Assembly (NCBI RefSeq): GCF_007474605.1
Contig: NZ_VHKL01000005.1
Span: forward strand, 372,001 to 436,000
Reading direction: 5' to 3'
Length of the DNA: 64,000 bases
Origin: Rhodoligotrophos appendicifer
GTDB lineage: Bacteria > Pseudomonadota > Alphaproteobacteria > Rhizobiales > Im1
The notes under the pieces were generated by a model. It did not search any database, had not been told where the DNA came from, and saw only the letters and a list, made by a program, of their open reading frames with translations. Below, piece after piece: positions 40,174 through 48,812 of the stretch. The position numbers and the translations under genes were made by a program. Position 1 is the first letter of the stretch; each line of letters begins with the position of its first letter.

Positions 40174-42000
40174 TTAGTGTCCGGCTGCAAGCATTGTGCG
40201 GCCGCCGGGGATCCGGACCTCGTCGACCATGTCCTGGATCTCCTTGGACGGCACTCGCGTCATCAGCGAGACCGCGACCATGGCGACCAGGCTGACGGCC
40301 ATGCCGACGATGCCGAAGCGGACGTCGTCGATGCCGAGCCAGGGCGTCATGATCTTGTTGAAGACCAGATACAGATAGAGCGATCCGGCGACGAAGCCGC
40401 CGACCATGCCGGCGATCGCCCCTGGAGCATTCGCCCGCTTCCACCAGATGCCGAGCACAAGGGGGAAGAACAGTCCCGAGCAGGCGAAGTCGAAGGCCCA
40501 GGCCACGGCGCCCAGGATCCCGGTGAGCTTGAGCGAAGCGATGAACGCCGCCGCGGCTCCGATGAAGAGCAGCAGCACGCGGGCAACAATCAGGCGCCGG
40601 CGCGTGTCGGCCTTGGGATCGATGATCTTGTAGTAGAGATCATGCGACAGTGCGTTGGCGATGGCGAGCAGCAGCCCGTCCGCGGTCGACATGGCGGCCG
40701 CAAGGCCACCCGCGGCCACGAGGCCCGAGATCACATAGGGAAGGCCGGCAATTTCAGGCGTGGCGAGCACGACGATGTCGGGCCGCATGAAGAACTCGTT
40801 CAGCTGCACGATGCCGTCGCCATTCTGGTCGACGACCGCGAGCATGCCGACGGAGCTCCAATGCTTCACCCATTCGAGGTTCGAGACGTCGGCGAAGGCT
40901 TTGCCGATGACCGAGGTTGCCAAGGTGGGATCCAGAAGCTGCAGCTTCGTCAGCGTGGCCAGGGCCGGCGCCGAGAAATAGAGCAGGAAGATGAACAGGA
41001 GCGACCAGCCGACCGAGCGGCGGGCTGAGCGGACCGTTGGCGTTGTGAAGTAGCGCATGAGGATATGCGGCAGCGAAGCGGTGCCCGCCATCATGCAGAT
41101 CGCCAGTGAGACCATGGCCCAGCCATTGCCCGCTGGGTTGTTCTGCGGGTTCACCAGGACCGACAGGCCGGGGATGGGTTGCGCCGCCGGTGCCAGGCCG
41201 TACTGGGCCTCCAGCTCGGTGATCCGGGCGAGGGCACCGCCATAGTTGAAATGCGGGATGATGCCGAAATCCTGGCGGTTCGACATCCAGATGATGGGCA
41301 CCAGATAGGCGATGATCAGCACGATATACTGCGCAACCTGGGTCCAGGTCACGCCGCGCATCCCGCCCAGCATGGAGCAGATGAAGATGCCGAGCAGGCC
41401 CAGCCAGACGCCGAGTTCGAAGGGGATGCCGAGCGTCTGTGCGGCGATCGTCCCGGTGGCGTTGATCTGTGCCGTCACATAGGTGAAGGACGCGACCACG
41501 AGGATGATTACTGCGCAGAGGCGCGCGGTATTGCCGCCATAGCGGGTCCCGACGAAGTCCGGCACGGTGTAGCAGCCGAACTTGCGCAGATAGGGTGCCA
41601 TGAGGGAGTTGACGAGCACATAGCCGCCCGTCCATCCGACGATATATCCAAGATAGGGATAGCCGCCGAAATAGACCCCGCCCGCGAGGGCCACGAAGGA
41701 GGCGCCGGACATCCAGTCCGCCGCTGTGGCCATGCCGTTATAGAGTGCGGGGACTTCCCGGCCGGCCACGTAATAGGCATCCACTTCCGCAGTGCGCGAC
41801 AGCCAGCCGATGATGGCATAGATGGCGATGGTGAACAGCAGGAAGCCGACGCCGATGACTTCGGCGCCGACGCCGAGACTTTCCAGGACCGCCATGAAGG
41901 CGAAGAAAATCAGAAACCCGACTGTATAAAGAGTATAGACCAACCCAAGGTTGTCTATGAACCGCTTGTCGCGGACTGCTTCCTCATTGTTGTTAGCCAT
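40174..42000 (-). CDS. sodium:solute symporter (VC_2705/ActP-like) with an EF-hand loop
   Basis: 608 residues with about thirteen membrane spans. SSS-family marks include AGREVPALYNGMATAADWMSGASFVALAGGVYFGGYPYLGY and SAPALATLTKLQLLD. The paired small subunit upstream places it in the VC_2705 group, related to acetate/pyruvate-type carriers; the substrate is not proven. Residues 391-402 (DQNGDGIVQLNE) form a canonical EF-hand calcium loop in a segment between spans. It lies within a cassette between lexA and moeA. Confidence 0.87.
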   Translation of the reverse strand: MANNNEEAVRDKRFIDNLGLVYTLYTVGFLIFFAFMAVLESLGVGAEVIGVGFLLFTIAIYAIIGWLSRTAEVDAYYVAGREVPALYNGMATAADWMSGASFVALAGGVYFGGYPYLGYIVGWTGGYVLVNSLMAPYLRKFGCYTVPDFVGTRYGGNTARLCAVIILVVASFTYVTAQINATGTIAAQTLGIPFELGVWLGLLGIFICSMLGGMRGVTWTQVAQYIVLIIAYLVPIIWMSNRQDFGIIPHFNYGGALARITELEAQYGLAPAAQPIPGLSVLVNPQNNPAGNGWAMVSLAICMMAGTASLPHILMRYFTTPTVRSARRSVGWSLLFIFLLYFSAPALATLTKLQLLDPTLATSVIGKAFADVSNLEWVKHWSSVGMLAVVDQNGDGIVQLNEFFMRPDIVVLATPEIAGLPYVISGLVAAGGLAAAMSTADGLLLAIANALSHDLYYKIIDPKADTRRRLIVARVLLLFIGAAAAFIASLKLTGILGAVAWAFDFACSGLFFPLVLGIWWKRANAPGAIAGMVGGFVAGSLYLYLVFNKIMTPWLGIDDVRFGIVGMAVSLVAMVAVSLMTRVPSKEIQDMVDEVRIPGGRTMLAAGH

Positions 42001-42012
42001 TGGTCCGCCCCC

Positions 42013-42270
42013 CTATTCGATTCCGAATTCGTCATCGATGCGATCCTGCATCCAGTTCTGGATCCAGATCAGTGCGACGAAGGCGATGAGCGATCCCTGT
42101 ACGCTCATGTAGTAACCCAGAGGAAATCCGAGAAAACTAAAGGAATTTAGGGACGCAGCGTTCCAGGGAATGATGATTCCGAAAAGCGCCCACAGCGCGA
42201 GGACGACATAGGTCAAGTTTCTGGTCTTGATCCAGTGGCGATCCATGGCACCAGTGTCTGTACTGGACAT
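42013..42270 (-). CDS. DUF4212 sodium/solute symporter small subunit
   Basis: 85 residues with two membrane spans (about 17-37 and 50-70). The pattern HWIKTRNLTYVVLALWALFGIIIPW and GFPLGYYMSVQGSLIAFVALIW is that of DUF4212 proteins, which are always found beside a VC_2705-type symporter. Start ATG 42270 with GAGGGGAGGA upstream. It is separated from the symporter by 12 bases, so it is surely cotranscribed. Confidence 0.9.
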   Translation of the reverse strand: MSSTDTGAMDRHWIKTRNLTYVVLALWALFGIIIPWNAASLNSFSFLGFPLGYYMSVQGSLIAFVALIWIQNWMQDRIDDEFGIE

Positions 42271-42433
42271 GTAATGTTCCTCCCCTCTCTCAAATGCAAA
42301 TGTGTTCCCTGCATTTCGAGGCCCGCTTCCTAAGTGGAATCGGTACCTGCACAATGATTACAAGCGGATTTCAATTGCGCAAATAAGCCTATCGTAGCAT
42401 TCCATTGTTGTTTTCGATGTTTCATCTGGAGCC
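42271..42433. other. divergent intergenic region, symporter operon / conserved unknown gene
   Basis: 163 bases between divergent genes, relatively AT-rich in the middle (AATTGCGCAAATAAG near 42372). It must hold the symporter promoter. I see no convincing -10/-35 pair or known operator. Confidence 0.4.
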
Positions 42434-43099
42434 ATGAAGCAAATCCCGGCCCAATTGATCGACGCTGCCAGGTGGGTGATAGATCTCGCAGCCGGATTCT
42501 CGTCGCGCCACGACACGGCACCCATCGACACGGTTCAGCGCCTCTTTCACTTCGCCAGCACCCGCTCGGCTCTGGTCACCCAGAAGAAGCTCTATGGCTA
42601 TCTGAAGGAGCGCATGGGGATGGGCTATCCGAAGATGTTCGAAGACGAGGTCTTCAGCGTCTCCATCCGGATCGCCAACATGAACATCTTCGCGGCGTCC
42701 TTGTCCGACCTGACCATCCATGCGGTGGCCCATGTGGCGCCCTCGCGGAGCGAGGCGCCGGCCCGCGATCCGATGGCCCGTGCCTGCTACCGGTCAGGGC
42801 TCGCCGACAACAGCGAGAGCGTACAGGATCTGGATGCACCTCGGGCATGGACGGCGGCGTTCGAGCAGCGCCTGGCGGAAACCCATTGGGAGAACATCGC
42901 CGCCGGCGCCAGCGCCTTCACGCACAGCCCCAAGGCCCTGGTGGAATGGGCGCCCATCGCGGAAGATCTGAAGAAATACGACCGTGAGATCGTCGAGAGC
43001 TCGATGCGCTTCGCCTGGAACGAGATCCGCGAGGATTTCCGCAACCGGACCGATGCGCCGGCCGTCCTTGCCGATTGGTACCGGAAGCCGCAGGGCTAA
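42434..43099 (+). CDS. conserved alphaproteobacterial protein of unknown function
   Basis: 221 residues, no signal peptide, no clear membrane span, mostly helical. The central stretch (DTVQRLFHFASTRSALVTQKKLYGYLKERMGMGYPKMFEDEVFSVSIRIANMNIFAASLSDLTIHAVA) looks highly constrained and recalls uncharacterised Rhizobiales proteins, sometimes labelled esterase without basis; no GxSxG motif is present. GGAG precedes the ATG by four bases. It is convergent with moeA. Confidence 0.78.
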   Translation: MKQIPAQLIDAARWVIDLAAGFSSRHDTAPIDTVQRLFHFASTRSALVTQKKLYGYLKERMGMGYPKMFEDEVFSVSIRIANMNIFAASLSDLTIHAVAHVAPSRSEAPARDPMARACYRSGLADNSESVQDLDAPRAWTAAFEQRLAETHWENIAAGASAFTHSPKALVEWAPIAEDLKKYDREIVESSMRFAWNEIREDFRNRTDAPAVLADWYRKPQG

Positions 43100-43110
43100 G
43101 CGGCAACGAC

Positions 43111-44316
43111 TCAGAAGTCGAGCCGCAGGATCTCCACCGCGCTGCCGGCCTCCGCGGTGGGGGCATGGGGCGGCCGGATGATCAGGCAGTCGGCATTGGC
43201 GAGGCTGCGCTGCATGGAGCTGTCCTGGATCTCCATGGCCCGGGCGCAGAGCCGTCCGCCGGCGTCCCGCACGAGCTTCGCCCGGATATAGTCTTGCCGC
43301 TCGTCATTGGCCTTGAGCCCCTCCGCCAGCGGCACGGTCTCGACATCGTCGCCGGCGGTACGACCGAGCAGCGCCATCATCAGCGGATGCAGGAACACCC
43401 GGGCGCAGACCAGGGCCGAGACGGGGTTGCCCGGCAGGCCCAGGACCCGCTTTCCCTCCAGATGGCCGAACATCAGCGGCTTCCCCGGCCGGATCGCCAG
43501 CCGCCAGAAGGCGAGCTTCAGGCCCGATCGGACCAGCGCCTCCTGGACCAGGTCGTGATCGCCCACCGAGGCGCCGCCGATGGTGACCAGCACATCGGCA
43601 TCGAGGCCCCGCTCGATGGCAGCCTCCAGTGCCGGAAGCGTGTCGCCGACGATGCCCAGATCGACGGCCAGCCCTCCAAAACTGCGTACGAAGCTGCTGA
43701 GAGCATGATTGTTCGAGGACAGGATCTGGTCGTCGCGGGGCAGCGAGCCCGGCTCCACCAACTCGTCCCCGGTCGGCAGGATGGCGATCACCGGCTTGCG
43801 CCGCACCGCGAGATGCGCCTGGTTGGCGGAAGCCGCGAGCCCGATATGCCGCGCCGTCAGCAGAGTCCCCGCCGCGATCAGCATGTCGCCGCGGGCGACG
43901 TCCAACCCCTTCTTCCGGATGTGGCGCGGCCGCGATTCCGCTTCGTTCACTTGCACCCTGTCGCCATCGGCGGTGACGTTTTCCTGGACCACCACGGCAT
44001 CTGCGCCCTCCGGCACGGGAGCACCGGTGAAGATGCGCACGGCCTCTCCCGGCTTCAGCCGCTCGGCAAACCCGTGTCCCGCGCGGGAGAGGCCCACCAG
44101 CTTGAGCATCGGCGTCTTGCCCACCACGTCTTCGAAGCGGACGGCGTAACCATCCATGGCGGAGGCATGGAACGGCGGCTGATCGCGCTCTGCGATGACC
44201 GGCATGGCCAGCGTCCGCCCCAACGCGTCATCCAGCGCGACGATCTCCTCGCCCACGGGCACCACGTCCGCAAGGATCTGGCGCAACGCGTCTTTCACGG
44301 GCAGGAGGTTTGCCAT
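43111..44316 (-). CDS. moeA: molybdopterin molybdotransferase MoeA
   Basis: 401 residues. Typical MoeA parts: LDDALGRTLA, PPFHASAMDGYAVR, RIFTGAPVPEGADAVVVQE, the MoCF-like domain with ILPTGDELVEPG and TIGGASVGDHDLV, and GLPGNPVSALVC. It inserts molybdate into molybdopterin to make active cofactor. It starts one base after moaC and ends the trp-moa run. Confidence 0.95.
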   Translation of the reverse strand: MANLLPVKDALRQILADVVPVGEEIVALDDALGRTLAMPVIAERDQPPFHASAMDGYAVRFEDVVGKTPMLKLVGLSRAGHGFAERLKPGEAVRIFTGAPVPEGADAVVVQENVTADGDRVQVNEAESRPRHIRKKGLDVARGDMLIAAGTLLTARHIGLAASANQAHLAVRRKPVIAILPTGDELVEPGSLPRDDQILSSNNHALSSFVRSFGGLAVDLGIVGDTLPALEAAIERGLDADVLVTIGGASVGDHDLVQEALVRSGLKLAFWRLAIRPGKPLMFGHLEGKRVLGLPGNPVSALVCARVFLHPLMMALLGRTAGDDVETVPLAEGLKANDERQDYIRAKLVRDAGGRLCARAMEIQDSSMQRSLANADCLIIRPPHAPTAEAGSAVEILRLDF

Positions 44317-44317
44317 C

Positions 44318-44803
44318 TCAGCCTTCTTGGTAATGTCCGGATTTCCCGCCGAGCTTCTCGATGACGCGGATGTCGCCGATGCGCATGCCGCGATCCACCG
44401 CCTTGCACATGTCGTAGAGGGTGAGGCAGGCGACGCTCACCGCCGTCAGCGCTTCCATCTCGACCCCGGTCTTGCCATTGACCTTGACCCGGGCGGTGAC
44501 GTCGATCCGCGAGGCGTCGCGGTCGACCTCGAACTCGACAACGGCCTTCGTGATGCCGAGCGGATGGCACAGGGGAATCAGCTCGTGGGTGCGTTTGGCG
44601 GCCATGATCCCGGCGATGCGGGCGGTGGCGATGACGTCGCCCTTTTCGGCGTCTCCGGCGAGGATCATCGCCAGGGTTTCCGGCTTCATCCAGACGCTGC
44701 CGCCGGCCAGCGCCATGCGCGCCGTCTCCGCCTTGTCCGAGACGTCGACCATCATCGCCCGGCCCTTGTCGTCGAGATGGGTGAGGCCGCGGGACTCTGT
44801 CAT
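44318..44803 (-). CDS. moaC: cyclic pyranopterin monophosphate synthase MoaC
   Basis: 161 residues, the family length. [25 protein letters not shown] at the start, [29 protein letters not shown] in the middle, and [28 protein letters not shown] near the end are MoaC signatures. It acts with MoaA to form cPMP. Its ATG overlaps the trpC stop by four bases. Confidence 0.97.
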   Translation of the reverse strand: MTESRGLTHLDDKGRAMMVDVSDKAETARMALAGGSVWMKPETLAMILAGDAEKGDVIATARIAGIMAAKRTHELIPLCHPLGITKAVVEFEVDRDASRIDVTARVKVNGKTGVEMEALTAVSVACLTLYDMCKAVDRGMRIGDIRVIEKLGGKSGHYQEG

Positions 44804-45618
44804 GATGAGCCTTCCTTGTCGCTGCTTGCGCCCTGGAGCAGCATCCGCGTCGCCGCGGCGACGTCGTCCTGCCGCATCAGGCTCTCGCCCACCAGGAAGC
44901 TCAAGACATGGGCGCGCGCCAGCCGCTCGAGATCGGCCGTCGTGAAAATCCCGCTCTCCCCTACGATCATCCGGTCCCTCGGGATCATCGGTGCAAGCCG
45001 CTCGGTGGTCTCTAGCCGCACCTCGAAGGTTTTCAGGTCGCGGTTGTTGATGCCGATCAGCGGCGAGTCGAGCCGCAGGGCGAGCGCGAGTTCCGCCTCG
45101 TCATGCACCTCCACCAGCACGTCCATCCCGTACTCAAAGGCTGCGGCCTCGATCTCCCTGGCGAGGGCGTCGTCGATCATCGCCATGATGATCAGGATGC
45201 AGTCCGCACCCCACACCCTGGCTTCCGCGACCTGGTAGGGATCGAGCAGGAAGTCCTTGCGCAGCAGGGGAAGGGCGACGGCTGAGTGGATCTCTCGGAG
45301 ATAGGTGAGGTCGCCCTGGAACGAGGGTCCATCCGTGAGCACCGACAGGCACGTCGCGCCGCCGGCTTCATAGGCCTGTGCAAGGGCAACGGGGTCGAAG
45401 TCGGCGCGAATCACGCCCTTGGACGGGCTTGCCTTTTTGATTTCCGCGATGAGCGCGAAGGACCCGTTTCGGACCCGCTCCTGGAGATGGCGGGCGAAAC
45501 CGCGGCACGCCCCGGCCTCGCGCGCATCCCGGTCCAGGGCCGCAAAGCTCGTCCGCGCTTTGCTGGAGGCGACCTCCTCGCGCTTATAGGAGGCGATTCT
45601 GTCCAGGATGGTGGTCAT
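44800..45618 (-). CDS. trpC: indole-3-glycerol phosphate synthase
   Basis: 272 residues, TIM barrel. [40 protein letters not shown] contains the catalytic Lys, with [26 protein letters not shown] and [14 protein letters not shown] following. It closes the indole ring in tryptophan synthesis. It is a single-function enzyme, not fused to TrpF. Start ATG 45618, ten bases after trpD. Confidence 0.97.
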   Translation of the reverse strand: MTTILDRIASYKREEVASSKARTSFAALDRDAREAGACRGFARHLQERVRNGSFALIAEIKKASPSKGVIRADFDPVALAQAYEAGGATCLSVLTDGPSFQGDLTYLREIHSAVALPLLRKDFLLDPYQVAEARVWGADCILIIMAMIDDALAREIEAAAFEYGMDVLVEVHDEAELALALRLDSPLIGINNRDLKTFEVRLETTERLAPMIPRDRMIVGESGIFTTADLERLARAHVLSFLVGESLMRQDDVAAATRMLLQGASSDKEGSS

Positions 45619-45628
45619 CGGCCTGTCG

Positions 45629-46645
45629 CTATTCCTTGTTCGAGATGAAGACGAGCTGCTCCAGCACGGTCGCCGCAGCACCCGAGTCGATGGCCTCGGC
45701 GGCCAGGGCGACGCCGTCCTTCAATGTCGCGCATTTGTCGGCGACCACGAGAGCGCCGGCTGTCGTCAGCAGCACGATGTCGCGAAACGCACTGCGGCCG
45801 CCCGCCAGCACGGTACGGATGGCTGCGGCATTCTGCTCGGCGTCCCCACCCCGAATCTCCTCCAGCGACGCCCGCGAAAGTCCGGCATCTTCGGGAGTGA
45901 TCTCGAAGCTCCTCACCGCGCCGTCCTTCAACTCCGCCACATAGGTCGTGCCCGTGATCGTGATCTCGTCGAGACCGTCGGAGCCATGGGTGATCCAGAC
46001 GCGGTCGGATCCGAGATTGCGAAGGACATGAGCCAGGGGTTCGACCCAGGCGCGCGCATAGACGCCGACCACCTGTCGCTTGACGCCGGCGGGATTGGAG
46101 AGGGGGCCGAGGAGGTTGAAGATGGTTCTTGTGCCGAGCTCCACCCGGGATGGGCCCACATGGCGCATGGCGGCGTGATGGGCGGGGGCAAACATGAAGC
46201 CCACGCCTGCGCCCTCTATGCATTCCTGGATCTTCGCCGGCGATGTATCGATATTGACCCCCAGCGCCATCAAGGCGTCTGCGGCCCCCGATTTCGAGGA
46301 CAAGGCTCGGTTGCCGTGTTTCGCGATCCTGAGCCCGGCGCCGGCCGCGACCAAAGCCGAGCAGGTGGAGATGTTGAAGGTTCGGCTGCCGTCGCCGCCG
46401 GTGCCGACGATGTCGAGGGCATCGGCCGGGGCACTCACGCGCGTCATCTTGGAGCGCATGGTCTCCACCGCGCCGGTGATCTCGTCGATCGTTTCGCCGC
46501 GGACCCGCAGCGCCATGAGGAAGCCGCCGATTTGCGACGGCGTCGCAGCCCCCGACATCATGATGTCGAAGGCCTGCTGGGCCTCCTCCCGGCTCAGGGG
46601 CTGCCCGTCTGCGGCTTTGGCGATCAGAGGCTTGAAGTCGGTCAT
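45629..46645 (-). CDS. trpD: anthranilate phosphoribosyltransferase
   Basis: 338 residues. Conserved [54 protein letters not shown] binds PRPP, and [21 protein letters not shown] follows. Second step of tryptophan synthesis. It overlaps trpG by four bases. Confidence 0.97.
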   Translation of the reverse strand: MTDFKPLIAKAADGQPLSREEAQQAFDIMMSGAATPSQIGGFLMALRVRGETIDEITGAVETMRSKMTRVSAPADALDIVGTGGDGSRTFNISTCSALVAAGAGLRIAKHGNRALSSKSGAADALMALGVNIDTSPAKIQECIEGAGVGFMFAPAHHAAMRHVGPSRVELGTRTIFNLLGPLSNPAGVKRQVVGVYARAWVEPLAHVLRNLGSDRVWITHGSDGLDEITITGTTYVAELKDGAVRSFEITPEDAGLSRASLEEIRGGDAEQNAAAIRTVLAGGRSAFRDIVLLTTAGALVVADKCATLKDGVALAAEAIDSGAAATVLEQLVFISNKE

Positions 46646-47226
46646 TGCTTCGCGGTCACACCGGCGAGGTCCAGGAAATTGCGCAGCAGCTGGTGGCCAT
46701 GTTCGGAGGCGATGCTCTCGGGGTGAAACTGGACCCCATGCACGGGATGCGCCTTGTGCTGCAGCCCCATGATGAGTCCGTCCTCCGTCTCGGCCGTGAT
46801 CATCAGCGCGTCCGGCAGGCTGTCGCGATCCACGATCAGCGAATGATAGCGCGTGGCCTGGAAGTCGCTGTTGATGCCGCGGAATACGCCCTGACCCTCA
46901 TGGTGGATCTTGGACAGTTTCCCATGCATGACATGGGGTGCGCGGATGACCTCGCCGCCATAGACCTGTCCGATGGCCTGGTGGCCAAGACAGACGCCAA
47001 GAATGGGGATGCTCGGGCCGGCGCGCTCGACCAGCTCGACCGAGATCCCGGCCTCCTTCGGAGTGCAGGGACCGGGGGAAAGCACGATCGCCTCGGGCTT
47101 CAGCTCCATGACGCCGGAGGCCGAGATCTTGTCGTTGCGATAGACTTGAACCTCAGCGCCGAGTTCGCCCAGATAATGCACCAGATTATAGGTGAAGCTG
47201 TCGTAATTATCGATGAGGACGAGCAT
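46642..47226 (-). CDS. trpG: anthranilate synthase component II (glutamine amidotransferase)
   Basis: 194 residues, class I amidotransferase. Cys79 in [13 protein letters not shown] is the nucleophile; His and Glu are in [29 protein letters not shown] is the usual N-terminus. It feeds ammonia to TrpE. It could also serve PabB. It is not fused to trpE. Confidence 0.96.
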   Translation of the reverse strand: MLVLIDNYDSFTYNLVHYLGELGAEVQVYRNDKISASGVMELKPEAIVLSPGPCTPKEAGISVELVERAGPSIPILGVCLGHQAIGQVYGGEVIRAPHVMHGKLSKIHHEGQGVFRGINSDFQATRYHSLIVDRDSLPDALMITAETEDGLIMGLQHKAHPVHGVQFHPESIASEHGHQLLRNFLDLAGVTAKQ

Positions 47227-47256
47227 GGGCTTCCTCCACTGTGACGGGTTGGGGGG

Positions 47257-48777
47257 TCATTGTCCCATCCCGGCTTCCCCGGCGAAGCGCACCGCTTCTT
47301 CCGCAGCGCGGAACAAGGCCTTCGCCTTATTGACGCATTCCTGATGCTCGGCCTCCGGATCGCTGTCGGCGACGATGCCGGCTCCGGCCTGGACATACAT
47401 TTTTCCGCCTTTGAGAATGGCCGTTCTCAGGACGATGCAGGTGTCCATGTCGCCACTGGCTGAGAAATAGCCGACGCAGCCGGCATAGGGGCCGCGCTTT
47501 TCCTTCTCCAGCTCCGCGATGATTTCCATGGCCCGAACCTTTGGGGCGCCCGACACCGTTCCCGCCGGAAACCCCGCCACCAGGGCGTCGATCGCATCAT
47601 AATGGGGATCGAGCTCGCCTTCCACATGCGAGACGATGTGCATGACCTGGCTGTAGAATTCCAACGCGAACTGGTCCGTGACCTCGACCGTGCCGATCTT
47701 TGCCACCCGCCCCACGTCGTTGCGGCCGAGGTCGAGCAGCATGAGGTGCTCCGCCCGCTCCTTCGGATCGGCCAGCAGTTCCTTCGCCCGCGCTTGATCC
47801 TCCGCCGGGTTGGAGCCGCGCGGCCGGGTGCCCGCCAGCGGCCGGATGGTGACCTGGCCTTCGCGCACGCGCACGAGGATTTCGGGGCTCGAGCCGATGA
47901 TGGAGAAATCGCCGAAATTCAGGAAATAGAGAAACGGGGAGGGATTGACCCGCCGCAGCGCCCGGTAGAGCGACAAGGGGCTGAGGCCGAAAGGTGCCTC
48001 GAACCGCTGGCTGAGGACGACTTGGAAGATGTCGCCGGCGAGGATGTAGTCCTTGGCCCGGCGGACCATCTCGCGGAATTCATCCGCTGAGGTGTTCGAT
48101 GCGGCCGGCTGCACCGGTGCCACGTCCGCTTCGATGTGAAGATTGTGGTCGAGCGGACGGTTCAGCGCCGCCATCACGTCGCTTAGCCGCTCCTGTGCCC
48201 GCGCATAGGCGGCTTTCGCCTTGACCGAGGGGAGGGGGAAGACCGGCGTGACGATGGTCACTTCATCCTTCACAGAATCGAAGATGGCCATGATCGTGGG
48301 CCTGATCAGGATGCTGTCCGGGACGGCGAGGACGTCCGGGCCCGGCTCCGGCAGCCGCTCCATGAACCCCACCATGTCGTAGCCCATATAGCCCAGGACG
48401 CCGGCCGCCATGGGAGGCAGATCGGCGGGCAGGTCGATGCGGGACTCCGCCATGAGCTCTCGCAGGGCGTTGAGCGGTGCCTCGGCGATTTCCACGAAGG
48501 GCCCCTCGGGATCGGCCAAGGCTCCCCGATTGATGAAGGTCTTGCCGTTCTCCACCTTCCAGATGAGGTCCGGCTTGATGCCGATGATCGAGTAACGGCC
48601 GCGCACGGCGCCGCCTTCTACGGATTCCAGCAGCAGGCTGTAGGGTTCATGGCGTGCGATTTTGAGCATCGCCGAGACCGGCGTCTCCAGGTCTGCGACG
48701 AGACGCGCCGAAACGACCTGCGCCTCGCCCCGCTCATAGAGGCGGGCAAAGGCTTCGTAGTCTGGTGTGGAAAGCAT
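47257..48777 (-). CDS. trpE: anthranilate synthase component I
   Basis: 506 residues. The N-terminal regulatory part has a LLESVEGGAVRGRYSIIG segment with the LLES tryptophan-feedback motif. The chorismate-binding domain has FLYFLNFGDFSIIGSSPEILVRV, RPLAGTRPRG, HLMLLDLGRNDVGRV and FPAGTVSGAPKVRAMEII. It converts chorismate and ammonia to anthranilate. The 35-base gap to the upstream peptidyl-prolyl isomerase gene has no room for a leader-peptide attenuator. Confidence 0.97.
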   Translation of the reverse strand: MLSTPDYEAFARLYERGEAQVVSARLVADLETPVSAMLKIARHEPYSLLLESVEGGAVRGRYSIIGIKPDLIWKVENGKTFINRGALADPEGPFVEIAEAPLNALRELMAESRIDLPADLPPMAAGVLGYMGYDMVGFMERLPEPGPDVLAVPDSILIRPTIMAIFDSVKDEVTIVTPVFPLPSVKAKAAYARAQERLSDVMAALNRPLDHNLHIEADVAPVQPAASNTSADEFREMVRRAKDYILAGDIFQVVLSQRFEAPFGLSPLSLYRALRRVNPSPFLYFLNFGDFSIIGSSPEILVRVREGQVTIRPLAGTRPRGSNPAEDQARAKELLADPKERAEHLMLLDLGRNDVGRVAKIGTVEVTDQFALEFYSQVMHIVSHVEGELDPHYDAIDALVAGFPAGTVSGAPKVRAMEIIAELEKEKRGPYAGCVGYFSASGDMDTCIVLRTAILKGGKMYVQAGAGIVADSDPEAEHQECVNKAKALFRAAEEAVRFAGEAGMGQ

Positions 48778-48812
48778 GATGTCACGTCACTGGATGGAGG
48801 GCAGGGGATTGG

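Noticed and set aside
48778-48812. Possible trp leader attenuator before trpE
   Set aside because: The 35-base gap is too short for a leader peptide with alternative hairpins, and no Trp-codon cluster is present.
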